DNA from: an uncultured Pseudoxanthomonas sp.
GTDB taxonomy: Bacteria; Pseudomonadota; Gammaproteobacteria; Xanthomonadales; Xanthomonadaceae
Direction: 5' to 3'
Length of the DNA: 64,000 nucleotides
Assembly (NCBI GenBank): GCA_946479745.1
Contig: CAMLGZ010000003.1
Coordinates: 186,001-250,000 of the forward strand
This document shows, piece by piece, positions 53,371-62,376 of this stretch (its first letter is position 1; every line of letters begins with the position of its first letter). Under the pieces are notes generated by a model, which worked only from the letters and a program-made list of their open reading frames with translations, did not search any database and was not told where the DNA came from. Position numbers and translations under genes: made by a program.

Positions 53371-53395
53371 ACGCACCGGCCGCAACGGCACCGCC

Positions 53396-53914
53396 TTAAT
53401 CGCTGGCGATTGGCTCCGGCGTCAGCGTGCGCATGCGCAGCAACAGGCCGGCGCTGTAGACCAGCGAATAAGTGATCAGTGTCGCTGCGATGCCCAGCGT
53501 CAGCGGACTGGCCTGTTGCCCGATCTGGGAGGAACTCCCGGTCAGGGCGCCCTGGCTCCAACGCCAGGCCAGGCGTCCCAGCAGCAACAGGCTCAGGCCG
53601 CCGCCGATCCAGGGATTGGGCGTGTAAAAGCGCTTCCCGTCGATCAGTTGGGCGTGGGTATGCTTCAGCGCGAATACGCCCAATGCGGCCCCCACCACTG
53701 CGCCGACAGCGATGCCTGTACCTGCATGCGGCAGGAAAACAGCCGCGCAGATCAGACTGGCCGCGACCAGCGAAACCAGCACCAGCCGAGCGATGGTACG
53801 TTTCGGTTGCCAGGGCTGGCGCCCGAAACTGCGCCGGATGCGGCGGTAATAAAGCCAGCCGATACCGGCAGTGGCCAGATAGGGAGTGAGGGCGGGAAGG
53901 ATGGCGGCGGGCAT
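53396..53914 (-). CDS. Hypothetical integral membrane protein
   Basis: A 172-residue protein with about five helices and a basic loop (YYRRIRRSFGRQPWQPKRTI). It resembles the DUF1453/CcdC-like small membrane proteins. The start at 53914 gives an N-terminal helix; the frame continues to 53977 without a better start. It is convergent with the gene at 52873. Confidence 0.65.
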   Translation of the reverse strand: MPAAILPALTPYLATAGIGWLYYRRIRRSFGRQPWQPKRTIARLVLVSLVAASLICAAVFLPHAGTGIAVGAVVGAALGVFALKHTHAQLIDGKRFYTPNPWIGGGLSLLLLGRLAWRWSQGALTGSSSQIGQQASPLTLGIAATLITYSLVYSAGLLLRMRTLTPEPIASD

Positions 53915-54069
53915 GGCTGGGATCTCGCGGTGACTCGATCCAGAGTATGCCGCCAACGCCGGTAATCTAGGTGCCATAGGTCACTCGTTGCGCCGTGACG
54001 CCGTTCGGAGAACGCGCCCTTTACGGTGCCCATGCCATAAACCCCTCTCAACCTTTTCGGAGAATCCGC

Positions 54070-55212
54070 ATGTCCCGCAATCTGCTGACCGTCGCCTGCG
54101 CGACTGCGATGCTCGCCCTCTTTTCGGCCGGCTGCGCCGCCCAGGAAAAAGCGGCGCTGCCCTTCAAGTCCACCCCAATGGGCCAATTCGAGCAGCCGTG
54201 GGCGATGACTTTCCTGCCCGACGGGCGCCTGCTGGTCAGCGAGAAGAAAGGCGCGTTGAAACTGGTCGCTTTGGGCGCCACACCCGCTGAAAACAAAATC
54301 GGCGACATCAGCGGCGTACCCGCGGTGGCCTATGGCGGCCAGGGCGGTTTCGGCGATGTCGTGCTGCACCCGCAATTCGCCAGCAACGGGTGGATCTATG
54401 TGAGTTATGCCGAACCGGGCGAAGGCGATGCGCGCGGCGGCGCCGTCGCACGCGCCAAGCTGGTGCTGGACGGGAGCGGCCGCGGCAGGCTGTCCGATCT
54501 GTCGGTGATCTGGCGCCAGGTGCCGAAGGTTTCCGGCAACGGCCACTACGGCCACCGCATCGCCTTCGGCCCCGACGGAAAGTTGTGGATCACCTCGAGC
54601 GAGCGACAGAAATTCACCCCTGCCCAGGACATGAAATCCAACCTGGGCAAGATCATTCGCCTCAACGACGACGGCAGCGTGCCGGCCGACAATCCCTTCG
54701 CCAAACAAGGCGGGGTGGCCGCGCAGGTGTGGTCGCTTGGCCATCGCAACGCGCTGGGCATCGCCTTCGATGCGCAAGGACGTCTGTGGGAACAGGAGAT
54801 GGGCCCCAAGGGCGGCGATGAGTTGAACCTGATCGAACGCGGCAAGAACTACGGTTACCCCATCGTTTCCAACGGCGACCATTACGATGGCCGCGATATT
54901 CCCGATCACCCTACCCGTCCGGAATTCGAAGCACCCAAGGTCAGTTGGAACCCGGTGATCTCTCCGGCGGGCCTTTTGATCTATTCCGGCAACGCGTTCC
55001 CGGATTGGAAAGGGGATGCCTTCATTGGCGGGCTTTCGTCGAAGTCGCTGGTGCGTATCGAATTCAACGGCGTAGAGGCGCGCGAAGCGGCGCGCTACGA
55101 CATGGGCCAACGCATCCGTGAAGTCGAACAGGGACCCGATGGCAATCTGTGGTTGCTGGAGGATGAGAAGGAAGGTTCGGGCGGCAGGCTGCTGCGGCTA
55201 AGTCCGTCGTAA
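54070..55212 (+). CDS. Soluble PQQ-dependent aldose sugar dehydrogenase (lipoprotein)
   Basis: A 380-residue six-bladed propeller of the glucose/sorbosone dehydrogenase (YliI/Asd) family, which oxidises aldose sugars in the periplasm with PQQ. The lipoprotein signal ends FSAGC. Conserved features are PWAMTFLPDGRLLVSEK, GGQGGFGDVVLHPQF, the substrate/PQQ-site GHYGHRIAFGPDG, SLGHRNALGIAF and WNPVISPAGLLIYSG. CGGAGA precedes the ATG at 54070; the frame to 53995 is not used. It stands alone between convergent genes. Confidence 0.9.
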   Translation: MSRNLLTVACATAMLALFSAGCAAQEKAALPFKSTPMGQFEQPWAMTFLPDGRLLVSEKKGALKLVALGATPAENKIGDISGVPAVAYGGQGGFGDVVLHPQFASNGWIYVSYAEPGEGDARGGAVARAKLVLDGSGRGRLSDLSVIWRQVPKVSGNGHYGHRIAFGPDGKLWITSSERQKFTPAQDMKSNLGKIIRLNDDGSVPADNPFAKQGGVAAQVWSLGHRNALGIAFDAQGRLWEQEMGPKGGDELNLIERGKNYGYPIVSNGDHYDGRDIPDHPTRPEFEAPKVSWNPVISPAGLLIYSGNAFPDWKGDAFIGGLSSKSLVRIEFNGVEAREAARYDMGQRIREVEQGPDGNLWLLEDEKEGSGGRLLRLSPS

Positions 55213-55228
55213 GGACGTGCGGGAGCGT

Positions 55229-55296
55229 GTAGGAGCGACGTGAGTCGCGAAAGGACGTTCTCCTTCTTGATGCATCGCGACTCACGTCGCTCCTAC
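55229..55296. repeat. REP-like hairpin
   Basis: GTAGGAGCGACGTGAGTCGC against GCGACTCACGTCGCTCCTAC, with a loop of about 24 bases. It lies between convergent genes and probably acts as a bidirectional terminator. It is related to the outer arms at 48152-48229. Confidence 0.85.
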
Positions 55297-55323
55297 GCGG
55301 ACCTACGCGCGCCCTACGCGCCT

Positions 55324-56139
55324 CTACGGTGAGGACTTGAGCTTTTGCTGGATCGCATCGGCCGGTTTCAACGGCGCAGGTCCCAGCGCCTGCCGGTAGC
55401 GCTGGTGCAATGCCTGCACTTTTTCCACATAGGCTTGGGTTTCCGCATACGGCGGCACACCCTTGTAGCGCGTGACAGCGCCGATGCCCGCGTTGTAGGC
55501 CGCTGCGACCAACGTCAAATCGTTTTTGTAACGCTTCAGCAAGCCCTTCAAATGCTTGGCGCCCGCATTGATGGATTCGACCGAAGAGTACGGATCCACC
55601 ACCCCATACTGCTTCGACACATCGGGCATCAACTGCATCACCCCCTGCGCGCCCTTGGGCGAAAGCGCGTTGGCGTCGAAACCGCTTTCGGCATGGGCGA
55701 TCGAACGCAACCACGCATCCTCCACGCCCGTTGATTTGGATGCGGCCTTGAATTGCCTGGCGTACATGTCCAGGCGCGGCTTGCCTACTTTGCCCAGGCC
55801 GGGATGGGCGGGCTCGCCGGGCGGCGTCTCCACGGTGAACTTCAAATACACGGTGGAACCTGGCAGCTTGCGGGTGCCGTAGACCAGCTGCCCGTCCTGT
55901 TCGCGCTGATACAAGGTGCCGCTGAACACGCCCATCGATCCCCACAGATTGGGAACCTTGGCCGTATCGTCCTCGACCTGCCTGGCTTCGCACTTGGAAC
56001 CCGGCTCCGGCGCGGTCGACAAGCTGACGGTGCCGTTGCGCACGCAGCGGTACACCGTGCGCGCGTCCGCGGACAGGGACGGCACCAACGCGAAAAGGCC
56101 GATCAGCGGGACGGCCAGGCGGGTACGGAGCGAAAACAT
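55324..56139 (-). CDS. Exported lytic transglycosylase (SLT domain)
   Basis: A 271-residue exported protein that cleaves peptidoglycan glycan strands. The signal peptide ends SADA. A DUF4124-like N-terminal strand region (VYRCVRNGTVSLSTAP) is followed by an SLT lysozyme-like domain (about residues 135-255). Its catalytic Glu lies in IAHAESGFDANALS, with KGAQGVMQLMP and the family's AAYNAGIGAVTRYKGVPPYA. The start at 56139 fits the signal peptide. Confidence 0.9.
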   Translation of the reverse strand: MFSLRTRLAVPLIGLFALVPSLSADARTVYRCVRNGTVSLSTAPEPGSKCEARQVEDDTAKVPNLWGSMGVFSGTLYQREQDGQLVYGTRKLPGSTVYLKFTVETPPGEPAHPGLGKVGKPRLDMYARQFKAASKSTGVEDAWLRSIAHAESGFDANALSPKGAQGVMQLMPDVSKQYGVVDPYSSVESINAGAKHLKGLLKRYKNDLTLVAAAYNAGIGAVTRYKGVPPYAETQAYVEKVQALHQRYRQALGPAPLKPADAIQQKLKSSP

Positions 56140-56230
56140 GCGCGGATCGTAAACGTTCACGGGCTAACCGGCGCATAACCGGCAGGTACGGGCCCGCCGG
56201 AACGCCGCCGCGGGTCCTGTCCGGCGTGCG

Positions 56231-56836
56231 TCAGCTGGCGCCGGGCTGGATGGCCACCACTTTGACCTCGAACTCGCTGCAATCGGCGCTGCCCTTCTTG
56301 CAGATGCCGTTGATCCAGGTTTCGCCGCTGCCGAACATAACGCCCTTGCCGTTGACCATCAGATCGGAATATTTCTGCGCTTTGATCACGCCGGCAATGG
56401 CCGGGGTGACGATCTTGTCGTAGTTCTCCACGAAACCCGCCGCGTTCTTGATCGAGGTCCGTTTTCCATCGAGGGTGGCCGAGAAGGGATAGTCGATCAG
56501 CGCGGCGACCGCGTCCTTGTCGCCCTCGGCAACGGCTTTCTGATAAGCGTTGATCACGGCCTGGTACTTGGCGTGGTCGCCCAGCAGAGTGTCGATGGAA
56601 TCGTCGATGGCCTTGCCGCCGGCTTCGGCGGACGCGGCGCTTGTCTCCCCAGCCTCCGATGCCTGCGCAGGAATCGCGGCCGCATCGCTTGCCGACGCAG
56701 CGGATGCTTCGGGGCCGGGCGCTTCAGGCGCGGAGGCTTCAGGGGCAGACGCTTCAGGGGCAGGCGTATCGGCAGGCTTGTTGCAGCCACCAAGCAGAAG
56801 AGAGGCCAACGCAACGCCGAAAACGAATTTGTTCAT
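56231..56836 (-). CDS. Lipoprotein with a SnoaL/NTF2-like C-terminal domain
   Basis: A 201-residue lipoprotein. The signal ends LLLGGC; a low-complexity Pro/Glu/Ala/Ser spacer (about residues 25-70) is built from repeats of APEAS. The C-terminal part (about 85-201) has a helix-strand pattern with AYQKAVAEGDKDAVAALIDYP resembling NTF2-like folds. Two cysteines (GICKKGSADC) may bond. GGTGTTCC precedes the ATG at 56836. The function is unknown. Confidence 0.7.
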   Translation of the reverse strand: MNKFVFGVALASLLLGGCNKPADTPAPEASAPEASAPEAPGPEASAASASDAAAIPAQASEAGETSAASAEAGGKAIDDSIDTLLGDHAKYQAVINAYQKAVAEGDKDAVAALIDYPFSATLDGKRTSIKNAAGFVENYDKIVTPAIAGVIKAQKYSDLMVNGKGVMFGSGETWINGICKKGSADCSEFEVKVVAIQPGAS

Positions 56837-57094
56837 GGAACACCTCAATGGTGGGGTACCGCGATTCCTGTTGCGTGGAACGGAGGCCGGCGCCCGGAAA
56901 CAGGACGCCCGCGCGCATCGTTGACCGGCTTCCCTTCCGGCGCCCGGATAGTAGCGTGGATGCCGTGGCTACCCAGTCTACGCGGAGGACTTCAACGGCA
57001 TACCGGAGCCGCGCTGTGCGCGGGCGCCGGGGCGAACGACCGCAAATGCAAAGCCTGCTAAGCTCCGCCTGGGGCAACACACTGGGGTTCGTAT

Positions 57095-57559
57095 ATGAGC
57101 GTCAAGCTCAGAGCCGGTTCCATGGAGCTGGAAACCGCCTTCATCGAATGGCTGCGCGCGCAGGGCTACAACCCTGTCGATGGCATCGATCCTTTTTTCA
57201 GCGGCTCGGACTTCGTCCGTTCGCAGATGCTGATGATCCACGACAGCGAGAAGGAACAACTGGCTGAAGAAGCACGCCAACACCTGAAACGGCGCTGCGC
57301 CGATCCGACCTTCGCCGGCCAGTTCCCCATGGTCTACCACTGCCTGGACGAAGACGGCCAGGACATACGCTATACGGTGGTGCTGACCATGTCGGACGAG
57401 GGCGCCGCATGGGTGGCCAAGCTATGGAGCGGCATCGTTTACCTGGGGGAGATCCAGGGATCGGGCAGTGGGCCGCATACCCACTATCTGGACCTGGCGC
57501 GCACGCGCATCGAATCGCAAATCAAGCGCACGAACGCGAAAGAACGCCAAGGGCGCTGA
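57095..57559 (+). CDS. Hypothetical protein
   Basis: A 154-residue soluble protein without signal or membrane segment. An early FIEWLRAQGYNPVDGIDPFF and a central YTVVLTMSDEGAAWVAKLWS suggest an alpha/beta fold. No family is recognised. It is convergent with the carboxylesterase, seven bases away. Confidence 0.65.
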   Translation: MSVKLRAGSMELETAFIEWLRAQGYNPVDGIDPFFSGSDFVRSQMLMIHDSEKEQLAEEARQHLKRRCADPTFAGQFPMVYHCLDEDGQDIRYTVVLTMSDEGAAWVAKLWSGIVYLGEIQGSGSGPHTHYLDLARTRIESQIKRTNAKERQGR

Positions 57560-57565
57560 TCGCCG

Positions 57566-59128
57566 CTACCGCGCGGTCAGCGCGCCTGTCATTTTCAGGA
57601 TCGCGATGAAGGCGTTCAACCGCGTCTTCATGAAGTCCTTTCTCAGCATCGTCTCGTCACCGAACTCCAGCGTCCTCGCCTGGCGCACGCCATCCTGGCT
57701 CCACACCGGCGCATTGGCCGCGTCGGGCCTGCCTGAGCGCGCGAACGCGAACCAGTAGTCGCCGACCTGGCGGGCGAATCTCTGATCGGCGGTGGTGAAC
57801 GGAACCACCAGGCAATCGCAATCCCCGCCCGTACCCATCACGAACGGAATCTCGTTGCCGTGGCCCACTCCCGGCACCTTGCCCTGCAATCCCTGTTGCA
57901 CGTGGCTGAAGTAATAGCGCCAGGTAGGCGTGGACTGCGAGTGCAGGTAAGCAATGCGGCGCGCGAAGGCGGTGAACACCAGATCACGCACGGCTTCGCG
58001 GCCGAGCTGGGCGTCGCCGTTGACGCCGGGGTAGAACTTTCTCAACAGGAATTTGGCGGCGCGCAATTTCTCCACCACCTTGGCCGGGTCCAACCCGAAC
58101 GCCGTCGCCACGGTGGCTTCATCGCTGTTGTTGCCGATGATCAGCGGCCTGCGCGCCTGCTTGCCTTGCTGGAAGACCTCGAGGATCGGCTGCGGCAGCG
58201 CCTGGTCGCCGACGATGAAACCCGGCGCGAGCGTCGGCCCTTTTTCGCCGAGCTGGAAGAACCGCGCGGCCGGGACCGCACGCAATTGCGCTGCTGTGGC
58301 GTTTGCGCCCGCCAGACCTACCGCGGTCGCGACCTGTTCGCTGACTTCGCGCGCTTTTGCGCGGGTATGGCTGGGGATGCCATAGGGGCTCTGCGCGATT
58401 CCCTTGTGAAAGAGCCCCTGCGCCAGCGGCGAGGCATACAACGCGAGCACGCTCTGGGCGCCGGCCGATTCGCCGAAGATCGTCACGTTGCCGGGATCGC
58501 CACCGAAGGCGGTAATGTTTTCGCGCACCCAGCGCAGGGCGGCGATCTGGTCGAGCAGGCCATAGTTGACCGGACCGGAGGGACCGCTGCCGTCGATCGC
58601 CGGATGCGAGAAGAAACCCAGCGCGCCCATGCGGTAGTTGATCGTCACCACCACCGCGCCGCGTTGCGCCAATGCGGCGCCGTCGTACAGCGCCACGTTG
58701 CCCGAACCGAATACCAGCGCGCCGCCGTGTATCCACACCATCACCGGCCGTCTGCCGGGGGTTCCGGAAGCCGGCGTCCAAATGTTGAGGTAAAGGCAGT
58801 CCTCGCTCAAGGGACCGTCGGTGCCGCCGGCCGACACCGGGATCCCCGGCTTCTGCATGCAGGAGGCGGCGTAGTCGTCCGCCTTGCGCGTTCCGTTCCA
58901 TGCTGCAACCGGTTGCGGCTCGCGCCAGCGCAAAGGCCCGACCGGCGGCGCGGCGAATGGGACGCCACGGAAGACCTCCAAACCTTTCTCTTTCCGCCCT
59001 TCGAGCCTGCCGCTGGCGGTGGCTACGAGAGGAGGCGACGAAGACGGCTCTGCGGCAGCAACGGACTCGGACACACCCGACAACAGGCTTCCCGCCAACA
59101 ACAGCACGACGATAGACAGCGCTTTCAT
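57566..59128 (-). CDS. Exported type-B carboxylesterase
   Basis: A 520-residue alpha/beta hydrolase. The signal peptide ends SESVAAAE. The oxyanion loop is IHGGALVFGSG, the nucleophile is GESAGAQSVL, the acid lies near NNSDEATV and the His in GVGHGNEIPFV. It is paralogous in family to the esterase at 36614, but differs in using a Sec rather than a Tat signal. No sugar-degradation gene is adjacent. Natural substrates are unknown. Confidence 0.88.
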   Translation of the reverse strand: MKALSIVVLLLAGSLLSGVSESVAAAEPSSSPPLVATASGRLEGRKEKGLEVFRGVPFAAPPVGPLRWREPQPVAAWNGTRKADDYAASCMQKPGIPVSAGGTDGPLSEDCLYLNIWTPASGTPGRRPVMVWIHGGALVFGSGNVALYDGAALAQRGAVVVTINYRMGALGFFSHPAIDGSGPSGPVNYGLLDQIAALRWVRENITAFGGDPGNVTIFGESAGAQSVLALYASPLAQGLFHKGIAQSPYGIPSHTRAKAREVSEQVATAVGLAGANATAAQLRAVPAARFFQLGEKGPTLAPGFIVGDQALPQPILEVFQQGKQARRPLIIGNNSDEATVATAFGLDPAKVVEKLRAAKFLLRKFYPGVNGDAQLGREAVRDLVFTAFARRIAYLHSQSTPTWRYYFSHVQQGLQGKVPGVGHGNEIPFVMGTGGDCDCLVVPFTTADQRFARQVGDYWFAFARSGRPDAANAPVWSQDGVRQARTLEFGDETMLRKDFMKTRLNAFIAILKMTGALTAR

Positions 59129-59288
59129 GCAGCCGGCTCCAACATGGGAATCGGCTGCATCATGCCAGTTCGCGAGCAGGCCAGCTTCCAGCGAGTTCAA
59201 GAGGCCGCATCGGCGACGACGGCCCGATCACTGCACGAGGATTACACTGGCGGGGCGGCACGGGCCGCAGTGCGACCGGAGCAGGCAG

Positions 59289-60335
59289 TTGGAACCGATC
59301 CTCAATGTGGCGCTGGTGGGTTACGGCTTCGTCGGCAAGGTCTTCCATGCACCGTTGATCGCGAACACGCCGGGCTTGCATCTGCACACGATAGTGTCGA
59401 GCGATGCCGTCAAGGTGCTGGCCGACTGGCCGGACATGCGCGTGGTCGGCGATGCAGAAGCTGCGTTCGCCGACGCGGAGATCGATCTGGTGGTGATCGC
59501 GACGCCGAACCAGACGCACGCCCCACTCGCCAACGCCGCGCTCGCTCAAGGCAAGCATGTGGTCGTCGACAAACCTTTCACTCTGGATCTGGCCGAAGCA
59601 CGGCAAGTCGTCGCCAATGCCGCCAAAGCGGGCCGGATCGTCAGTGTGTTTCAGAACCGGCGCTGGGATTCGGACTTCCTGACTCTGCGCTCGCTGGTCG
59701 ACAATGGCGCGCTGGGCGAGATCAGCGAACTGCATTCGCACTTCGACCGCTATCGTCCGGAAGTTGCCGATCGCTGGCGCGAGCGCGACCAGCCGGGCTC
59801 CGGCCTTTGGTACGACCTGGGGCCGCATCTGCTGGACCAGGCGCTGCAGTTGTTCGGTATGCCGACGGCAATGTTCGCTGACATCGGCCGACAGCGCGAG
59901 GCTGCACAGGCCGACGATTACTTTCATGTGTTGCTGCGCTATCCGCAGCGACGCGTGCTGCTGCATGCAGGATCGCTGGTTCCGGCGAACGAGCTGCGCT
60001 TCGCCGTGCATGGCACGCGCGGCAGCTATCTCAAGTACGGCATGGATGGACAGGAAGCGGCTTTGCGCAACGATGCCGTTCCAGGCGGCCCCGATTGGGG
60101 ACGCGACCCGCGTCCAGGCGAACTGCATCAGGTCGGCGCCGACGGCATGCGCATCAATCCCGTACCCGGCCTGGCCGGCGACTACCGGCGCTATTACCAG
60201 GCCATGTACGCAGCCATCGTCGAAGGCCAGCCGCCGCCGGTAACCACCGACGAAGCGCTGCAGGTGATGAGGCTGCTGCAATTGGCGAAGGAAAGTGCAG
60301 GCGACGGTCGCGAACGACTGTGCATGCAGGCCTGA
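59289..60335 (+). CDS. Gfo/Idh/MocA-family NAD(P)-dependent oxidoreductase
   Basis: A 348-residue oxidoreductase. The N-terminal Rossmann domain starts VALVGYGFVGKVFHAPLI, with IATPNQTHAPLANAAL and the catalytic-lysine motif VVVDKPFTLDL. The C-terminal domain carries FQNRRWDSDFLTL and the active-site DLGPHLLDQAL. Family members oxidise sugars or inositol. I use the TTG at 59289, preceded by GGAGCAGGCAG, because the next Met lies beyond the dinucleotide fold; the frame continues upstream without similarity. Its last 375 bases are repeated at 61237-61611. Confidence 0.87.
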   Translation: MEPILNVALVGYGFVGKVFHAPLIANTPGLHLHTIVSSDAVKVLADWPDMRVVGDAEAAFADAEIDLVVIATPNQTHAPLANAALAQGKHVVVDKPFTLDLAEARQVVANAAKAGRIVSVFQNRRWDSDFLTLRSLVDNGALGEISELHSHFDRYRPEVADRWRERDQPGSGLWYDLGPHLLDQALQLFGMPTAMFADIGRQREAAQADDYFHVLLRYPQRRVLLHAGSLVPANELRFAVHGTRGSYLKYGMDGQEAALRNDAVPGGPDWGRDPRPGELHQVGADGMRINPVPGLAGDYRRYYQAMYAAIVEGQPPPVTTDEALQVMRLLQLAKESAGDGRERLCMQA

Positions 60336-60339
60336 CCGC

Positions 60340-60417
60340 GTAGGCTGGGTTGGCTTCATCAACCCGGCATCACTGGCGTCACAAAGGCGCTGGGTTGGTG
60401 GAGCTAACCCAGCCTAC
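60340..60417. repeat. REP-like hairpin (GTAGGCTGGGTT family), copy 1
   Basis: GTAGGCTGGGTTGGCTTCAT is opposed by GGAGCTAACCCAGCCTAC, with a central CGCTGGGTTGG. It lies four bases after the oxidoreductase stop. Other copies lie at 61152-61229 and 61723-61803, with a half copy at 61917-61966. Confidence 0.85.
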
Positions 60418-60582
60418 GGTCCTCGCGTCTGCAGCGATTAAGGATTGAACGTACAAACATGCTGCTGACTACGAATAATAGATATCGGCTTTGGCTCAAC
60501 CCATCCTCCCAGTTCTGTTAGCGCCACGCCGGCCCCAAGCTCAGTTGTGGCCGTAAAGCTGGAGGGGTCGTGATCGGGGTTT

Positions 60583-61107
60583 TTATCTCTCGCGGAGAAT
60601 CCCGAGGTCATTAAGGATAAATGCGATCAAGAACAGAAATCTGTCCTGAAAATTCATTTTATCGACAAAAAACGGCCATGATTGATCTCCTTCCCGCACA
60701 TCATCAGGCTCGTCCCCGATGGCGAGGATATGTGGAGTAAGCGCTTTAAGTAATTCGGTTGTTTGGCGCAGGGTGCCCGCCGATGCATTTGATAGAACGT
60801 CGATAAGAACAATCGCGACGTCGCAGTCTGGCGAGGATAATTCCTCCGTCAGTCCGCATTCTTCCAGTAGTTTCTCCGCGAAAATGAACTCAGTTGATGA
60901 CGGCCCCGTCCCGACACGTGCAAGCTTGATGCTAGAGCGTATCCCAGTCTCCGAGCAAAACTGATTAACCGCAAACTTAAGCGTGGCTGGCGTCTGAACG
61001 CGAAGGTCAAGCACGGATTTCCGCCCAATTTCTTGCCAGACCTCGACTATGAGGCATAGTCTATGGTCACTTTCATAGTGAATCTGGTCAATCTCAAAAA
61101 TTTGCAT
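60583..61107 (-). CDS. Orphan hypothetical protein, AT-rich and possibly acquired
   Basis: A 174-residue acidic protein that is visibly more AT-rich than all its neighbours. No signal or clear membrane segment is seen; a hydrophobic C-terminal stretch (FLFLIAFILNDLGI) might be amphipathic. Features such as DCDVAIVLIDVLSNASAGTL and ILAIGDEPDDVREGDQSWP give no recognisable family. The start is uncertain: ATG at 61107 or GTG at 61143. It sits between two near-identical REP hairpins and between the two copies of the oxidoreductase 3' end, which suggests it was inserted. Confidence 0.6.
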   Translation of the reverse strand: MQIFEIDQIHYESDHRLCLIVEVWQEIGRKSVLDLRVQTPATLKFAVNQFCSETGIRSSIKLARVGTGPSSTEFIFAEKLLEECGLTEELSSPDCDVAIVLIDVLSNASAGTLRQTTELLKALTPHILAIGDEPDDVREGDQSWPFFVDKMNFQDRFLFLIAFILNDLGILRER

Positions 61108-61151
61108 TGCGGCAAGACCGTCCGCAGCGAATCCCGCGAGCACAGAAGTTC

Positions 61152-61229
61152 GTAGGCTGGGTTAGCTTCATCAACCCAGCATCACTGGCGTCACAAGGGC
61201 GCTGGGTTGGTAGAGCTAACCCAGCCTAC
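61152..61229. repeat. REP-like hairpin (GTAGGCTGGGTT family), copy 2
   Basis: GTAGGCTGGGTTAGCTTCAT against GAGCTAACCCAGCCTAC, nearly the same as 60340-60417 but slightly diverged. It immediately precedes the repeated oxidoreductase fragment. Confidence 0.85.
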
Positions 61230-61236
61230 GGCCCTG

Positions 61237-61611
61237 TTGCACGCAGGATCGCTGGTCCCGGCGAACGAGCTGCGCTTCGCCGTGCATGGCACGCGCGGCA
61301 GCTATCTCAAGTACGGCATGGATGGACAGGAAGCGGCTTTGCGCAACGATGCCGTTCCAGGCGGCCCCGATTGGGGACGCGACCCGCGTCCAGGCGAACT
61401 GCATCAGGTCGGCGCCGACGGCATGCGCATCAATCCCGTACCCGGCCTGGCCGGCGACTACCGGCGCTATTACCAGGCCATGTACGCAGCCATCGTCGAA
61501 GGCCAGCCGCCGCCGGTAACCACCGACGAAGCGCTGCAGGTGATGGCGCTGCTGCAACTGGCGAAGGAAAGCGCAGGCACGGGTCGCGAACTTGCATGCA
61601 TGCAGACTTAG
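61237..61611 (+). pseudogene. 3'-end fragment of the Gfo/Idh/MocA oxidoreductase gene
   Basis: A 124-residue C-terminal segment homologous to residues 224-348 of the gene at 59289. No start signal or Rossmann domain is present. A 288-bp core (61258-61545) is identical to 59982-60269. On its right the copies differ at many positions, and on its left there are a few third-position changes. It has its own TAG. It is either a remnant of a second paralogue or a displaced original 3' end. Confidence 0.8.
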
Positions 61612-61971
61612 CAGCACAAGCTGGGCGACACCAGAAGAATAGAACCTTTGTCATCCCGAACGCAGTGAGGGATCTGCTACACCCCAGCCAACCCAGCAGC
61701 ATCCACTTGCCCAAGAGAATTCGTAGGCTGGGTTAGCTTCATCAACCCAGCATCGCCACAGGTCGCGCAAAGACGCTGGGTTGGTAGAGCCAACCCAGCC
61801 TACGTCCCTCCGCTCCTTGTAGAGCCGAGCTTGCTCGGCTGCTTTGCTTCCCGGCGAAGAGCAGCCGAGTAAGCTCGGCTCTACGCGAGGAAATTGGCTT
61901 TGCAAGCAAGCTCCAGAATCACTAGCGTCACAAAGGCGCTGGGTTGGTGGAGCTAACCCAGCCTACAATCC
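61612..61971. other. Repeat-rich intergenic region
   Basis: No gene is recognised. The region carries REP copy 3 (61723-61803), an AGAGCCGAGCTTGCTCGGCT hairpin (61819-61883, family of 24691 and 47268) and half a REP (61917-61966). Three families side by side within 350 bases suggest a site tolerant of insertions. Confidence 0.75.
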
Positions 61972-62259
61972 TCAATCGTTTCCCAAGGGGAAAATACCGG
62001 TCACCTGATCGAGCCAGACATGATGTGTTTTCCCCGGCTGCTGTAGATCGTCCAGGCGCAGCAGCGCATTGATCCCTTCCTTCCCTTCCGCATCGCGGAA
62101 GGTCTGCACACTGGGGCGCACCGTCACCACTCCTTTCAGCTTCCTTCCATCGGACAGGCTCAGCTCGACGGTGACCGCGTCGTTCAATTCCATGATGCGC
62201 GATTCGATCAAAGCGATCTGCGCCTGATCCGTATGCACTCGTTCGGCGATCTGCGTCAT
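61972..62259 (-). CDS. DUF3247-like small protein
   Basis: A 95-residue cytoplasmic protein. A helical N-terminus (HTDQAQIALIESRIMELN) is followed by a beta-barrel-like strand set (VTVELSLSDGRKLKGVVTV, ALLRLDDL, HHVWLDQVTGIFPLG). The shape fits DUF3247, a small family I know from xanthomonads. The role is unknown. The family name is from memory and unconfirmed. Confidence 0.65.
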   Translation of the reverse strand: MTQIAERVHTDQAQIALIESRIMELNDAVTVELSLSDGRKLKGVVTVRPSVQTFRDAEGKEGINALLRLDDLQQPGKTHHVWLDQVTGIFPLGND

Positions 62260-62376
62260 CCCCGTGCTCCGTCAAGTGGGAAGTGCAGGTTAGATCACGG
62301 ATCGTAGCGGAAGGTGAAGGCACCGCGAAGCGCGCGGGATTCCTCTGAGGCGGATACAGCGACAACGGCTTGGCCG

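Noticed and set aside
61207..61611. A second complete oxidoreductase gene
   Set aside because: It lacks the Rossmann domain and a start signal and matches only the last third of the gene at 59289.
60340..61966. CRISPR array
   Set aside because: The repeats are hairpin REP elements of about 78 bases at uneven distances, with no regular spacers and no cas genes.
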